DNA of 50,419 nt from an uncultured Alphaproteobacteria bacterium (GCA_949282205.1 CASDOS010000042.1:1-50419); one strand, 5' to 3'; numbered from the stretch's first letter, positions 7,026 through 15,598 are shown. Translations and numbers: made by a program. The notes: generated from the letters alone by a model not told the origin.

Positions 7026-7825
7026 TGGCTTATATCTCACCAATGCTCACTAATATCGTTAATGCGGTTAAAAAGGCTTCGGTTAACCTTAATCGTGATT
7101 TTAGCGAAATTGAGCGTTTACAAAATTCCGTTAAGGGAAGTATGGATTTTACCAAAATCGCTTTTGATAAAATTCAAAAAGGACTTAAAAACGAAATCTT
7201 TAGAATTATGCCGGTGGTGCCGATTGTGTTTGTTGGGCAGAAAATTCCTCAAGAAGGAATGTATTTTGCTGTTTCCGGAATCGAAGGCTTGGCTAACTTT
7301 GCTCACGGAAATCCCGAATTCGCTATTTCGGTGGCACTCATCGACGGACAGACTATCTTAGATGCGGTGATCTATAATCCGGCTCGCGATGAGTTGTTCT
7401 TTGCCGAAAAAGGTAAGGGGGCTTTTAAAGAGGGATTTCGTAGCCATGAACGCTTGCGTGTGGCTGCTCGTCAGGAACTTGAGGGCGCTTTGGTTGCCGT
7501 TAAACCTAATGCTAATGATGCGGAAACATCGGCTAAGATTATCAATAATTCCTTGATGCTGTGCAAAGATGTGCGTATCAGCGGAGCCGTCGCTCTGGAT
7601 TTGGCTTATGTTGCCGCCGGTAAATTTGACGGTGTGATTGCTCCTTCCTCCATGCTTGCAAGTATTGCCGCAGGTATCTTATTGGTTAAAGAGGCTGGCG
7701 GGCTTGTTTTGGATATGGAACAAGATGATACGCGTACCGAAGATTTGCCAATGGTGCTTAACTCCGGTAATCTGATGGCGGCAAGTTTTAATCTAAGTCA
7801 GAAAATTGCTAAAATTTTAAAATAA
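7025..7825 (+). CDS. suhB: Inositol-monophosphatase-family protein (SuhB-like) lacking catalytic metal ligands
   Basis: This 266-residue protein has the IMPase/SuhB fold along its length: AVSGIEGLANF at residues 82-92 in place of the DPIDGTxNF signature, EFAISVALIDGQ, ISGAVALDLAYVAAGKFDG and SIAAGILLVKEAGG. The residues that hold the catalytic Mg ions are replaced. The two aspartates of DPxD are Ser84 and Glu87, the EE pair has become GQK at about 71-73, and the WD aspartate is Ser213. So it is probably not a phosphatase. It is coupled to efp by TAATG. In E. coli SuhB acts in rRNA transcription antitermination independently of catalysis; a similar structural role is plausible but not shown. 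Confidence 0.85.
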   Translation: MAYISPMLTNIVNAVKKASVNLNRDFSEIERLQNSVKGSMDFTKIAFDKIQKGLKNEIFRIMPVVPIVFVGQKIPQEGMYFAVSGIEGLANFAHGNPEFAISVALIDGQTILDAVIYNPARDELFFAEKGKGAFKEGFRSHERLRVAARQELEGALVAVKPNANDAETSAKIINNSLMLCKDVRISGAVALDLAYVAAGKFDGVIAPSSMLASIAAGILLVKEAGGLVLDMEQDDTRTEDLPMVLNSGNLMAASFNLSQKIAKILK

Positions 7826-7849
7826 GTTTAAAAATTTACAAAAATGTAC

Positions 7850-7878
7850 TTGCAATCTATAAAAGTGTAGTGTATAAG
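7850..7878 (+). promoter_or_regulatory. rpmE promoter
   Basis: TTGCAA at 7850-7855, a 17-bp spacer with an internal TATAAAA, and TATAAG at 7873-7878. It is very like the promoter at 32819-32847. Confidence 0.6.
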
Positions 7879-7919
7879 TACCGTAAATTTTTTAGTGAAG
7901 TTAAATTTTGGAGATAATA

Positions 7920-8153
7920 ATGAAAAAAGGTATTCACCCTGATTATCATGAAATTACTTATGTAATGACTGATGGTACAGAGAAGAAAGTTAAGTCAACT
8001 TGGGGCAAAGAAGGCGCTACAATGACACTTGAAATCGATCCGAAATCTCATCCGGCTTGGACAGGTGTTCAACGTGTTGTCGATTCCGGCGGTCAAGTTG
8101 GTAAATTTAATAACAAATTTGCTAAGTTCGTTGCTAAAAAAGCTGCTAATTAA
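7920..8153 (+). CDS. rpmE: 50S ribosomal protein L31 (zinc-free type)
   Basis: This 77-residue protein begins [19 protein letters not shown] and contains [10 protein letters not shown] and [11 protein letters not shown], the signature of alphaproteobacterial bL31. It has no cysteine at all, so it is the zinc-independent form. GGAG sits nine bases before the ATG at 7920. An upstream in-frame TTG at 7908 is not needed. It is a single-gene transcription unit with its own promoter and terminator. Confidence 0.96.
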   Translation: MKKGIHPDYHEITYVMTDGTEKKVKSTWGKEGATMTLEIDPKSHPAWTGVQRVVDSGGQVGKFNNKFAKFVAKKAAN

Positions 8154-8181
8154 TTTGTTATTAGAGAGTTTTCGACAAGTT

Positions 8182-8206
8182 AAAGCCTGTGTTTTACAGG
8201 CTTTTC
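8182..8206 (+). terminator. rpmE terminator
   Basis: AAAGCCTGT pairs with ACAGGCTTT around a five-base loop, followed by T-rich sequence. Confidence 0.8.
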
Positions 8207-8311
8207 TTTTACTTCTAAATATTTATTCGGGACGGAGAATGCTTGCTTGATGTTTTATGGGATTTTGTATGAAAATGCGAAAAACTTTGTGTAGAAAACA
8301 CTTAAAATCGC

Positions 8312-8344
8312 TTGTAATCCTATAAAAACAGTTTACGCTATAAA
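8312..8344 (+). promoter_or_regulatory. Possible trcR promoter
   Basis: TTGTAATCCTATAAAA resembles the rpmE and XRE promoter core. TACGCT at 8334-8339 (16-bp spacer) or TATAAA at 8339-8344 could be the -10. Confidence 0.35.
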
Positions 8345-8383
8345 CAAATTTGGGGGTTACTTTTAGATAGAAAGGATGATGAC

Positions 8384-9190
8384 ATGACTGCACCTTTAAT
8401 GCCTAAGGCTACCGCGGTTTGGTTGGTCGAAAATACTACCCTGACTTTTCAACAAATTGCAGATTTTTGTGAACTGCATGAATTGGAAATTCAGGCTATT
8501 GCCGATGGCGATATCGCTTATAATATTATGGGGGTTAGCCCTGTTTCTAATGGGCAGTTGACCTTGGAGGAAATCCAACGTTGCGAGGCGGATGAAAAGG
8601 CTCGCTTGGAGGCTACTCCGTTAGAGAAAAATGTTAAAGAAAGAAATGCTAAGGCGAAAAAAATTCTTTCTCCGACTCAACGTGCCGAAAAGCCAAGCGC
8701 TATTTTGTGGATTTTGAAAAATTGTCCCGAAGTTATTGATTCGCAAATTTGCAAACTTATTGGTACAACGAAACCGACAATCGCTTCTATTCGTGAAGGA
8801 ACTCATAGTAATATGGCTAATTTGCGTCCGATTAATCCGATGGCTGTCGGGCTTTGTTCGGAAAAAGAGTTGGAAAAGGCTATGCTAATTTCTCAACAAC
8901 AAGCAGAACTCAAGGAAAATAAGGGTAAGAAAAAAACTAAGAAAAAAGCTACTTCTAAAGCTGATGGTGTTGCGAAAAAACGCGGTCGTCCGAAAAAGGA
9001 AGTTACTGAAAAAGAAAAGAAGAGTGCTAAAGCTAAAAAAGAGCCTAAAGCTAAAAAGGAAACTAAGACTAAGGCTGTTAAAAAAGATTCTAAAGTAAAA
9101 AAAGAATCCAAGACTAAAGCTGCTAAAAAAGAAACAAAATCCAAAACGGCTAAAAAAACATCTAAGGCTAAAGCCCAAAAAGCCGAATAA
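8384..9190 (+). CDS. trcR: Cell-cycle transcriptional regulator TrcR (DUF1013) with a lysine-rich AT-hook tail
   Basis: Residues 1-165 of this 268-residue protein are the alphaproteobacterial DUF1013/TrcR family: it starts PLMPKATAVWLVENTTLTF, has QIADFCELHELEI, GVSPVSNGQLTLEEI, SAILWILKNCPEV, a second helix-turn-helix-like QICKLIGTTKPTIASIREGTH and NPMAVGLC. Unlike usual members, it continues with about 88 residues built mostly of K, A, T, S and E in KKE/KAKK-type repeats. KRGRPKK at 199-205 is a classical AT-hook core. This tail resembles eukaryotic histone H1 or bacterial H1-like proteins and should bind AT-rich DNA non-specifically. AAAGGA lies 8-13 bases before the ATG. It is monocistronic. 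Confidence 0.9.
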   Translation: MTAPLMPKATAVWLVENTTLTFQQIADFCELHELEIQAIADGDIAYNIMGVSPVSNGQLTLEEIQRCEADEKARLEATPLEKNVKERNAKAKKILSPTQRAEKPSAILWILKNCPEVIDSQICKLIGTTKPTIASIREGTHSNMANLRPINPMAVGLCSEKELEKAMLISQQQAELKENKGKKKTKKKATSKADGVAKKRGRPKKEVTEKEKKSAKAKKEPKAKKETKTKAVKKDSKVKKESKTKAAKKETKSKTAKKTSKAKAQKAE

Positions 9191-9213
9191 TTGTATTTTG
9201 GGGTTTTCTAGGA

Positions 9214-9249
9214 AAAAGAGGTGCCATAATTTATGGCACTTCTTTTTTG
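9214..9249 (+). terminator. trcR terminator
   Basis: AAGAGGTGCCAT pairs with ATGGCACTTCTT (one G-T pair), then a T-run. Confidence 0.85.
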
Positions 9250-9900
9250 TTTGTATGGTGGAAATTGAAAAAGAGGAAAGTTGTAGCGGTAGTGTATTGG
9301 CAAGAAAAATTAAGGGGTATGGAGATATAAAAATGAGGGAAATTATTGATGAGAATAGGTTGGGGCGAATAAATTTGCTTGGTGCGGGAGTGAGCGTGGA
9401 AAGTAGTTGTGGGGGATTGGGGGCGATGATTATTATAAGGTGCCGTTGAGAGAGATAAGAGGGAAATTGTAGGAGAAAATAGGTAAAGAGGAAATGAGGT
9501 AGCAAATGTAACGCGAGGTCGGACAAGAGTTTGCGAAGGAGATTTTGTATGTTGATTACGATAAAGTGTTGGTTATGGGGGGAATGATGATAGTGAAATT
9601 TGTGAATAGGGGGATTTTGAGTGTGGTTGTGGTGATGTGAATATAAGAGGAAAATTTTAGATAGGGTGAGGGAAAGTCTTAAATCGGGAAATTTGAAGAA
9701 TGTCTGATGTCGAGATGGGTAGAGAAAAGTACTTGTGCAGGGAGAAAGTTTGTTGTGGTCTTCATAGCTGAGTCAAGTGCTAGCGGAAAGTTATACTCCT
9801 ATTTGGGGAATTGTGCGTGATAAAATAGGTTATGGTAAGGTTGTGTTAGAGAGGATATTTATTTGAGGAACGAGGCGAGGGGGGAATGTTTTATTTAAAA
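9250..9900. other. Gene-free stretch with extreme G-over-C skew
   Basis: No credible gene, RNA or repeat is visible over about 650 bp. The plus strand is G/A/T-rich and nearly C-free: by hand count 9241-9420 holds 7 C and 64 G. I read it as unconstrained leading-strand DNA. Confidence 0.65.
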
Positions 9901-9901
9901 T

Positions 9902-9951
9902 AAAAAACACCTTGAAATCCGAAAATGCTTAAAAGCAGGAAATCAAGGTGT
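9902..9951 (-). terminator. Terminator of the 89-residue membrane protein gene
   Basis: On the minus strand ACACCTTGA pairs with TCAAGGTGT. An inner TGCTT/AAGCA stem is separated by an internal loop, and a T-run follows. Confidence 0.75.
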
Positions 9952-9957
9952 AAAAAA

Positions 9958-10227
9958 TTATTCATCAAAAATGGAGTTTGATACTCTTTCAATTTTTGAT
10001 GAAATTTTTTTCATCAATTTTTCGTAGTGGCGGGGAGCGAAATTCTCCCATACATACAGCGCCACATAAGTGACACCGAATATTGCAATACCACTCTCCA
10101 GGGCGTAGATACAACCCTGGAAAAAAACTATCCATTCATCTGCCCAAGGAGCAGAGAATAGATTATTAATGCAAAATGCACTCATAGCGGCAATTATGCC
10201 GATGAATGCTGCAATTCTTGCTTTCAT
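9958..10227 (-). CDS. Small two-helix membrane protein, unknown
   Basis: This 89-residue protein starts with a basic MKAR and a hydrophobic helix (IAAFIGIIAAMSAFCI), then a short W/D-containing loop (APWADEW) and a second helix (LESGIAIFGVTYVALYVW). It ends in a charged, basic tail (EKLMKKISSKIERV). No family is recognised. The leader is A-rich without a Shine-Dalgarno site, as in other orphan genes of the window. A clear terminator follows, which supports a real gene. Confidence 0.6.
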   Translation of the reverse strand: MKARIAAFIGIIAAMSAFCINNLFSAPWADEWIVFFQGCIYALESGIAIFGVTYVALYVWENFAPRHYEKLMKKISSKIERVSNSIFDE

Positions 10228-10539
10228 ATTTTTTTGTTTTTGTTTTAATGATTTTCTTACTTTGAGCTACCGAAGAAAAATAGGTAGGTTTAAACTACAG
10301 ATACTAATCGGGAAAATCACAGCACAAAATAACTATGAAAACAAACTTCCCAATAATAGAAATATCTATAATAAAACATTATTACCATACCATATTTTGA
10401 GGGAATCGTCAATTAAAAAATTTAGAGGAAAATAATTATACATACCCTAATGTATAAAAAAACTTGCGCTTTAAATTTTTTCAGTATATATATTATATGT
10501 AAGCGGGGTTGTGTTGTTTGAATATAAGGGGTATGTGTC
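10228..10539. other. Divergent intergenic region
   Basis: About 310 bp separate two divergent genes. TTGCGC at 10464-10469 with TATATT-like sequence at 10485-10494 may be the promoter of the ASCH gene. The A/T-rich remainder presumably contains the minus-strand promoter. I see no gene. Confidence 0.5.
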
Positions 10540-10917
10540 ATGAAACATTTGATAGAAGTATATCCTTTTGCGTATCACAAAATTTTGGGTGGTCAGCGTA
10601 AAATAGATTTGCGCCTTTATCTCAAAAGATTTCATAATATTCATGTGGGTGATACGATTGAGTATGTTAATGCGGAAACGAAAAGTTGTTTGTTGCGGGA
10701 AGTTAAGGGTATTGCTCTTTTTCAGGATTTTAAAACGCTCATAGATATGTTGCCGCCGGAAATGATTGGTTATAGTAGTCGTGAGGAAATTAGATTGCGT
10801 ATTGAACGGCAATATTCTAAAGAAGAACAGGAAAAATATGGGGCGTGTGCCCTGTTTTTAGCGGAACCAGCACAGGCTAAGGCTTCCGTTATGAATTTTT
10901 TGGAGCGTAGTGCGTAA
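10540..10917 (+). CDS. ASCH-domain protein
   Basis: This 125-residue protein fits the ASCH fold, a PUA-like beta-barrel that binds nucleic acid: KIDLRLYLKRFHNIHVGDTI matches the typical 'KxxEvRly...vGDxI.F' start, and EKYGACALFL the typical 'yGvvai.i' last strand. Relatives include YqfB amidohydrolases and RNA-binding regulators; which activity applies is unknown. AAGGGG lies about eight bases upstream of the ATG. It stands alone, followed by its own terminator. Confidence 0.75.
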   Translation: MKHLIEVYPFAYHKILGGQRKIDLRLYLKRFHNIHVGDTIEYVNAETKSCLLREVKGIALFQDFKTLIDMLPPEMIGYSSREEIRLRIERQYSKEEQEKYGACALFLAEPAQAKASVMNFLERSA

Positions 10918-10977
10918 AGTTTTTTGTTTACCTTAAAAACTCTGTTTGAACAGAGGAGGATTTTTATATTTATTTAT

Positions 10978-11000
10978 GGGGGCGTTGTAGCCCTTTTTTT
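10978..11000 (+). terminator. Terminator of the ASCH gene
   Basis: GGGC/GCCC short hairpin followed by seven T. A second hairpin, CTCTGT/ACAGAG, lies at 10941-10956. Confidence 0.6.
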
Positions 11001-11040
11001 ATTGTTCTGTTAGGGAAGTTCATTTTTCTTTTGAAAAATG

Positions 11041-11946
11041 TTATTTATCAAATTGTTTACGGTAGGTCTTTCTTAATTTATCGCCGACATGACCTAAATC
11101 TGCGATAATCTCTATTTTTGCATTATCCATGGCACGGTATAAGTCCCATGCGCCTTTGAGCGGACAACACATATCTAAACGATTATGAACGATGGTTGTT
11201 GGAATGTTTTTGATTTTATCAACGTTTTTTAATATCTCGTTTTCGGTTAAAAAATAACGATTGGCGGCGTAGTACAAACTAATGCGAGCGGAGGTGATAA
11301 TGTCGTTATCTATGGCGACTTCCTTAAAGCCGGCATCTAATTTTCCCATTTGGTATTCATAGTGAACCATGTATTTTATAGCGGTTTGAATTGAGCCTAA
11401 ATCGTCTGAAAAAACTAATTTGGCGTAGTGAGTGTAAGGGTTTTCGCCTTCACTTTGACGACGTATTTCTTCTAATAAATCTGGGTAGAATAAACCACTG
11501 TCGCGCAACATCCACTCCATATCTTCGCGGCGAGCTAAAAATACGGCATAAACACAGATTTGTTTGACGCATTCAGGGTATTTTTCGGCAAATAATAAAG
11601 CTAAAGTAGAACCCCATGAACCACCGGCAGCGATTACCGGTTCGGTGATGCCTAAATATTCCAGTAAGCGCTTGGCATCTTTGACTAAACGTTTGGTATC
11701 GTTTAGAGTGGTAATGTCTTCCGCTTTCGATAATCCCGAACCTCGTTGGTCAAACATAATGACGCGTTGTGTTTTTAAGTTAAAGTAGCGACCGTGCGTT
11801 TTTTTGCATTGTCCGCCGGGGCCGCCGTGGAAAAAAAGTACGGGTTCACCATTAGGATTTCCCATTTGTTGATAATAGATTTCATGCCCTTCGTTTTCGG
11901 GCAGATATCCTTTGTCAAAAATTTTATTGTTGAAAAATCCGAACAT
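11041..11946 (-). CDS. pip: Proline iminopeptidase (alpha/beta hydrolase, peptidase family S33)
   Basis: This 301-residue enzyme removes N-terminal proline from peptides in the cytoplasm. Visible motifs are the oxyanion HGGPGG, FDQRGSGLS, the nucleophile elbow GGSWGS (Ser near residue 110), the acid in HNRLDMCCP and the catalytic His in LGHVGDK. It is a few residues shorter than common proline iminopeptidases but all the triad residues are present. AAGGA precedes the ATG. It is a single gene, divergent from mutT. Confidence 0.92.
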   Translation of the reverse strand: MFGFFNNKIFDKGYLPENEGHEIYYQQMGNPNGEPVLFFHGGPGGQCKKTHGRYFNLKTQRVIMFDQRGSGLSKAEDITTLNDTKRLVKDAKRLLEYLGITEPVIAAGGSWGSTLALLFAEKYPECVKQICVYAVFLARREDMEWMLRDSGLFYPDLLEEIRRQSEGENPYTHYAKLVFSDDLGSIQTAIKYMVHYEYQMGKLDAGFKEVAIDNDIITSARISLYYAANRYFLTENEILKNVDKIKNIPTTIVHNRLDMCCPLKGAWDLYRAMDNAKIEIIADLGHVGDKLRKTYRKQFDK

Positions 11947-12022
11947 TCTTTTTCCTTTTCTTCCTATTTCTTGTAGTCTTTGGGGTAAATGTTTAATATT
12001 TATTTAAATTTGGGGATAAAAT

Positions 12023-12406
12023 ATGAAAATCGTAGGTACGGCTATTATTACCGATGATGATGGAAAAATCTTAATCGGACAACGCCCCGAAGGTAAAGAT
12101 TTGCCCGGATTATGGGAGTTTCCAGGCGGAAAACAGGAAGGCAGCGAAACAATCAAGCAATGTATCGTGCGTGAAATTAAAGAAGAACTTGATGTGGATT
12201 GTCAAGTTGAGGATTACTTGCTTTCGGTTACAAAATCTTATCCGTACGGCGAGTTTAAACTTATGGTCTATCAAGCAAAACTCTTAAATCCGCAAAATCT
12301 TAAGCCTTTAGTTCATCAGAAACTTTTGTGGGTTACTCCTAAAGATTTATCTCAATATCAGTTTCCTCCGGCTGATGTTGATATTATCGCGTTTTTGCAA
12401 CGTTAA
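12023..12406 (+). CDS. mutT: MutT-type Nudix hydrolase (8-oxo-dGTP diphosphatase)
   Basis: This 127-residue protein shows the Nudix box (GGKQEG...REIKEEL) after LPGLWEFPGG and the MutT-type start MKIVGTAIITDDDGKILIGQRP. MutT cleans 8-oxo-dGTP from the nucleotide pool. LLWVTPKDLSQYQFPPAD near the end is typical of MutT rather than other Nudix enzymes. GGGGAT precedes the ATG. In many proteobacteria it neighbours argJ or secA; here it stands alone. Confidence 0.88.
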   Translation: MKIVGTAIITDDDGKILIGQRPEGKDLPGLWEFPGGKQEGSETIKQCIVREIKEELDVDCQVEDYLLSVTKSYPYGEFKLMVYQAKLLNPQNLKPLVHQKLLWVTPKDLSQYQFPPADVDIIAFLQR

Positions 12407-12501
12407 TTTGTAGATTTCTTTCTATTTTTAAATGTTTTTTAGTCTTTTTCGGGTATAGTTGGTGTATAACATGTTATATATTGTGCCCGGAGATCTTGAA
12501 G

Positions 12502-15500
12502 ATGGCCTTTAAAAATAAATCATTATTGTTTGTTGCATCATTGTTTGGTGGTGTTGTGGCTTGTTCTAATGCCGTCGAGGCTTTTACAATAAGTGCAGAT
12601 GAAATTTATCGTCAGGCACGACAGAAAAATTATGGCTTTTTTCAGCGATTAGCTCGGTACAACGGTGCGGTCAATATGCAAAATCGTTCGGGCGATACGG
12701 CTTATTGTATTGCTTTACGCTATAACGATGAACCGGCTCAGGAAATGTTATTGAATTATGGGGCTAAGAATAATTATCCTTGCGTGCAGAGAGTTAATGA
12801 AGAAAAAGAACAATCCGCTCGTCGTATGCTTGAAGCGCGGAGAGGTTATTCTCGTTCGGCAAGGTGGGATAATGATTCCGGAAATAATTATTTATGGTGG
12901 GGACTTGGTGCTCTTGCTGTCGGCGGTGGTGTTGCCGCATTAGCCGGTGGTGGTGGCGGTGGCGGTAGCGATAGCGGCGGCAGTTCTTCTTCAAAAGAGC
13001 CATATGGTAAGGAGTATATTGGTAAAGGAGAACCTTCCGGAACTTTATCAAAAGTTTCTGCAGATGAGTTTCGCACTGAGGAGTATAATAATAGTAATTA
13101 TCTGGAAGGGATTAATGCAGCGGAAGCATATAGCTATATGTATAATAAAGATGAAGAAGGTTTGCTTTATAGCCATCAGGCTAGTTCTGATGAAGCTCTT
13201 AAGAAAGTTAAAGTCGGTGTTATTGATACCGGTGTGTATGCTAATCGTGATTTAGATGATAAAATTGTCGGTAGTTATGACCTCAATCCGTATAATGATA
13301 TGGGAAATGTTTGGGGATATATGCCTCAGCTTGATAAACAGTGGTATATTTTTGAGAAAAATGGTAAATATGTGTTGATGTGTAAAGTATTGTTAGAGGA
13401 TGGTAGATGGGAATTACAATATGCCGGAAAAGACAATGACAGTAAGCTGCTTACTGAAACAGAATTGAATCAATTTATGGCGGCTTTGGGGTTATCTAAA
13501 GATCAGTTTAGCGCTGTTAATGTTGGTGGAGCTAATGCGCCGGGAACAGATTTGGCTGAAACTTTTGATCCTGAAGATCCTTATTCTTGGGGAGATGTTA
13601 TCGCACAATTGAACCATGGTACACATGTGGCCGGACTTATTGCCGCTAATAAAAATGATGAGGGTAGTCATGGTGTGGCTTTTGAAAATGGCGAAATAGT
13701 GGCTGTTAGTTGGGATTTAAGTGCGGATATATCTCAAACCGTTAAAAAAATGGTCGATGATGATGGAGTCAGAGTTTTTAGTAACAGTTGGGGCTATCCT
13801 GTTACGGGAGATGGTCTTGATGCTAGTAACGCTTGGGTGTTGATTGACGGGGCTACGGATGATGTTGAAGCGTATGCTTATGTTGCTAAAAATGATGGCG
13901 TTTGGGTTCAGGCTACCGGTAATGAAAAAGCTCATGAGGCATCTGTTCATAATGGATTGGGTAATCTGGATTTGTCTGATTTCGGTTATGATGGGCCAGG
14001 GGATTATGAAGTTCCTTATTTGGCGGTAACGGCTCTTGATTATTCAACCAGAGATAGTAATGCAACTTCCGGTTATTTGGCGGATTATGCTAACTGGTGC
14101 GGTTCTGCTTCGGGTTATTGTTTGGCAGCTCCGGGAACAGATGATGTTTCTACAGGTGCTGTTGAAGAGGGGTTTATGCTTGATTCCGGTACTTCTATGG
14201 CAACGCCGGTTGTTTCCGGAAGTGTCGCGCTTTTGATGGGATATTATCCTTGGTTGTCCGCGCAAAATGTTGCGTATATCTTGCTTGAAACCGCAAATAA
14301 AAATGGGGAATATGCTAATGAAGATATGTATGGTCAGGGAGCTTTGGATTTAGAGGCTGCCATTACAACACCAATTGATGGGTTGAGATTAGCTTCTTCT
14401 TCCTCTTTTGATTCTTTGTCGCCCGTTGGGGGGTCCAAATTGTCGTTATCTTCGTCTTTGCAGAATAAAATTTTGAAATCTTTGCCCAAAACTATTACTG
14501 CTTTTGATGCGCTTAATCGCCCATTTGAATATGATACTAAAAATTTGGTTAATGAAACTCACGCATCTAATGCAAATTTTCGTAATGCCGTTTCCAGAAT
14601 GGCGATGGGCGGCGCTAAAAAAACGATTAAAGATGAAAAAACTGGTTTTGCCTTTTCTTCCAGTGAGAGCTTAAATAATGGCGGTAAAGCTAATCTGGCT
14701 TCTATGGAAGTTGTTAGCGAAACCGATATGGGGGCTACTCGTTTCTATTATGCGCAAAATAGTAAATATGATACGCCGGATAGCGTTTTGATGCCGTCTA
14801 ATAATCCGTATTTGGCAATGAATGAGGCATATGGTGCTGAAAATATAATGAAACTCAGCGATACATCTAAGTTTAAATTAGCTTTGCAAACCGGTGAAAA
14901 TGGTTTGTATGAACGTGATTATGAACAAGATAATCATTCTTTTACGGAGCGTTCATATGCTTTTTCAGGGGAGTATTCGTTTAATATGACGGATTATTTG
15001 GAATTAGCGACTATGGGCGGGATGTTGATGGAAAATGATGCTTTACTCGGTATGAATGGAACGGGGGGATTTGGTTTTAAAGATAGTTCAACCTATTATA
15101 TGGGGGTGCGGGCGGCTTTGAATTTAACTCCAAATCTGTCGTTGATTGCCGCATATTATCGAGGCTATACGCAAGGTGCTGACACGCCGATGTTGGCTAT
15201 TTCCGATTTGCAGACAGAAAGTTTTATGGTGGCCGGAGAATATAAATTTAATGCTAAAGATAAAATCGGTTTGAGTCTTTCTTCTCCGCTCTCGGTAGTT
15301 AAAGGTCGGGCTTCTTTATTATATGCAGGGGGACGTGATAATAATTCCGATACGGTTTATATGAATAAACTCACAACTTCTTTGACTCCTGAGGCAAAAG
15401 AGTATGATTTAGGTTTGTATTACATGGGTGAACCTAAAGAGGATTTGAAATTGATGGGTAAAGTGCAGGCTCGTTTTAATGCTGATGGCGAAAAAGGAGT

Positions 15501-15543
15501 TACCGATTATATTGGTATGGTTGGCCTACAAAGTAATTTCTAA
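12502..15543 (+). CDS. Secreted subtilisin-like autotransporter protease
   Basis: With the ATG at 12502 (GGAG ten bases upstream; a TTG at 12481 is in frame) the protein has 1013 residues. A basic, hydrophobic N-terminus leads to VVACSNAVEA, so signal peptidase I or, less likely, a lipobox VVAC could cleave it. Residues about 30-105 resemble ankyrin-type helices (NMQNRSGDTAYCIALRYN). A hydrophobic WWGLGALAVGGGVAALAGG segment with a glycine run follows. The S8 protease domain shows the triad: Asp242 (VIDTG), His372 (NHGTHVAG) and Ser565 (SGTSMATP). Roughly the last 270 residues form an autotransporter beta-barrel ending in Phe (LQSNF). The barrel should export the protease to the cell surface. 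No partner gene is nearby; a terminator follows. Confidence 0.92.
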   Translation: MAFKNKSLLFVASLFGGVVACSNAVEAFTISADEIYRQARQKNYGFFQRLARYNGAVNMQNRSGDTAYCIALRYNDEPAQEMLLNYGAKNNYPCVQRVNEEKEQSARRMLEARRGYSRSARWDNDSGNNYLWWGLGALAVGGGVAALAGGGGGGGSDSGGSSSSKEPYGKEYIGKGEPSGTLSKVSADEFRTEEYNNSNYLEGINAAEAYSYMYNKDEEGLLYSHQASSDEALKKVKVGVIDTGVYANRDLDDKIVGSYDLNPYNDMGNVWGYMPQLDKQWYIFEKNGKYVLMCKVLLEDGRWELQYAGKDNDSKLLTETELNQFMAALGLSKDQFSAVNVGGANAPGTDLAETFDPEDPYSWGDVIAQLNHGTHVAGLIAANKNDEGSHGVAFENGEIVAVSWDLSADISQTVKKMVDDDGVRVFSNSWGYPVTGDGLDASNAWVLIDGATDDVEAYAYVAKNDGVWVQATGNEKAHEASVHNGLGNLDLSDFGYDGPGDYEVPYLAVTALDYSTRDSNATSGYLADYANWCGSASGYCLAAPGTDDVSTGAVEEGFMLDSGTSMATPVVSGSVALLMGYYPWLSAQNVAYILLETANKNGEYANEDMYGQGALDLEAAITTPIDGLRLASSSSFDSLSPVGGSKLSLSSSLQNKILKSLPKTITAFDALNRPFEYDTKNLVNETHASNANFRNAVSRMAMGGAKKTIKDEKTGFAFSSSESLNNGGKANLASMEVVSETDMGATRFYYAQNSKYDTPDSVLMPSNNPYLAMNEAYGAENIMKLSDTSKFKLALQTGENGLYERDYEQDNHSFTERSYAFSGEYSFNMTDYLELATMGGMLMENDALLGMNGTGGFGFKDSSTYYMGVRAALNLTPNLSLIAAYYRGYTQGADTPMLAISDLQTESFMVAGEYKFNAKDKIGLSLSSPLSVVKGRASLLYAGGRDNNSDTVYMNKLTTSLTPEAKEYDLGLYYMGEPKEDLKLMGKVQARFNADGEKGVTDYIGMVGLQSNF

Positions 15544-15556
15544 ATCCGAGGTGCTT

Positions 15557-15598
15557 AAAAAAACACCGGAGAGAAATTAATCTCTCGGGTGTTTTTTT
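15557..15598. terminator. Bidirectional terminator
   Basis: An A-run with ACACCGGAGAGA pairs with TCTCTCGGGTGT and a T-run, between convergent genes. Confidence 0.85.

Noticed and set aside
8885..9526. 213-codon minus-strand frame opposite trcR
   Set aside because: It is a mirror of the lysine-rich tail (F/S/L-rich) and of skewed intergenic DNA; trcR is the real gene.
10169..10435. 88-codon plus-strand frame overlapping the small membrane protein gene
   Set aside because: No SD site, no domain; the minus-strand gene has helices and a terminator.
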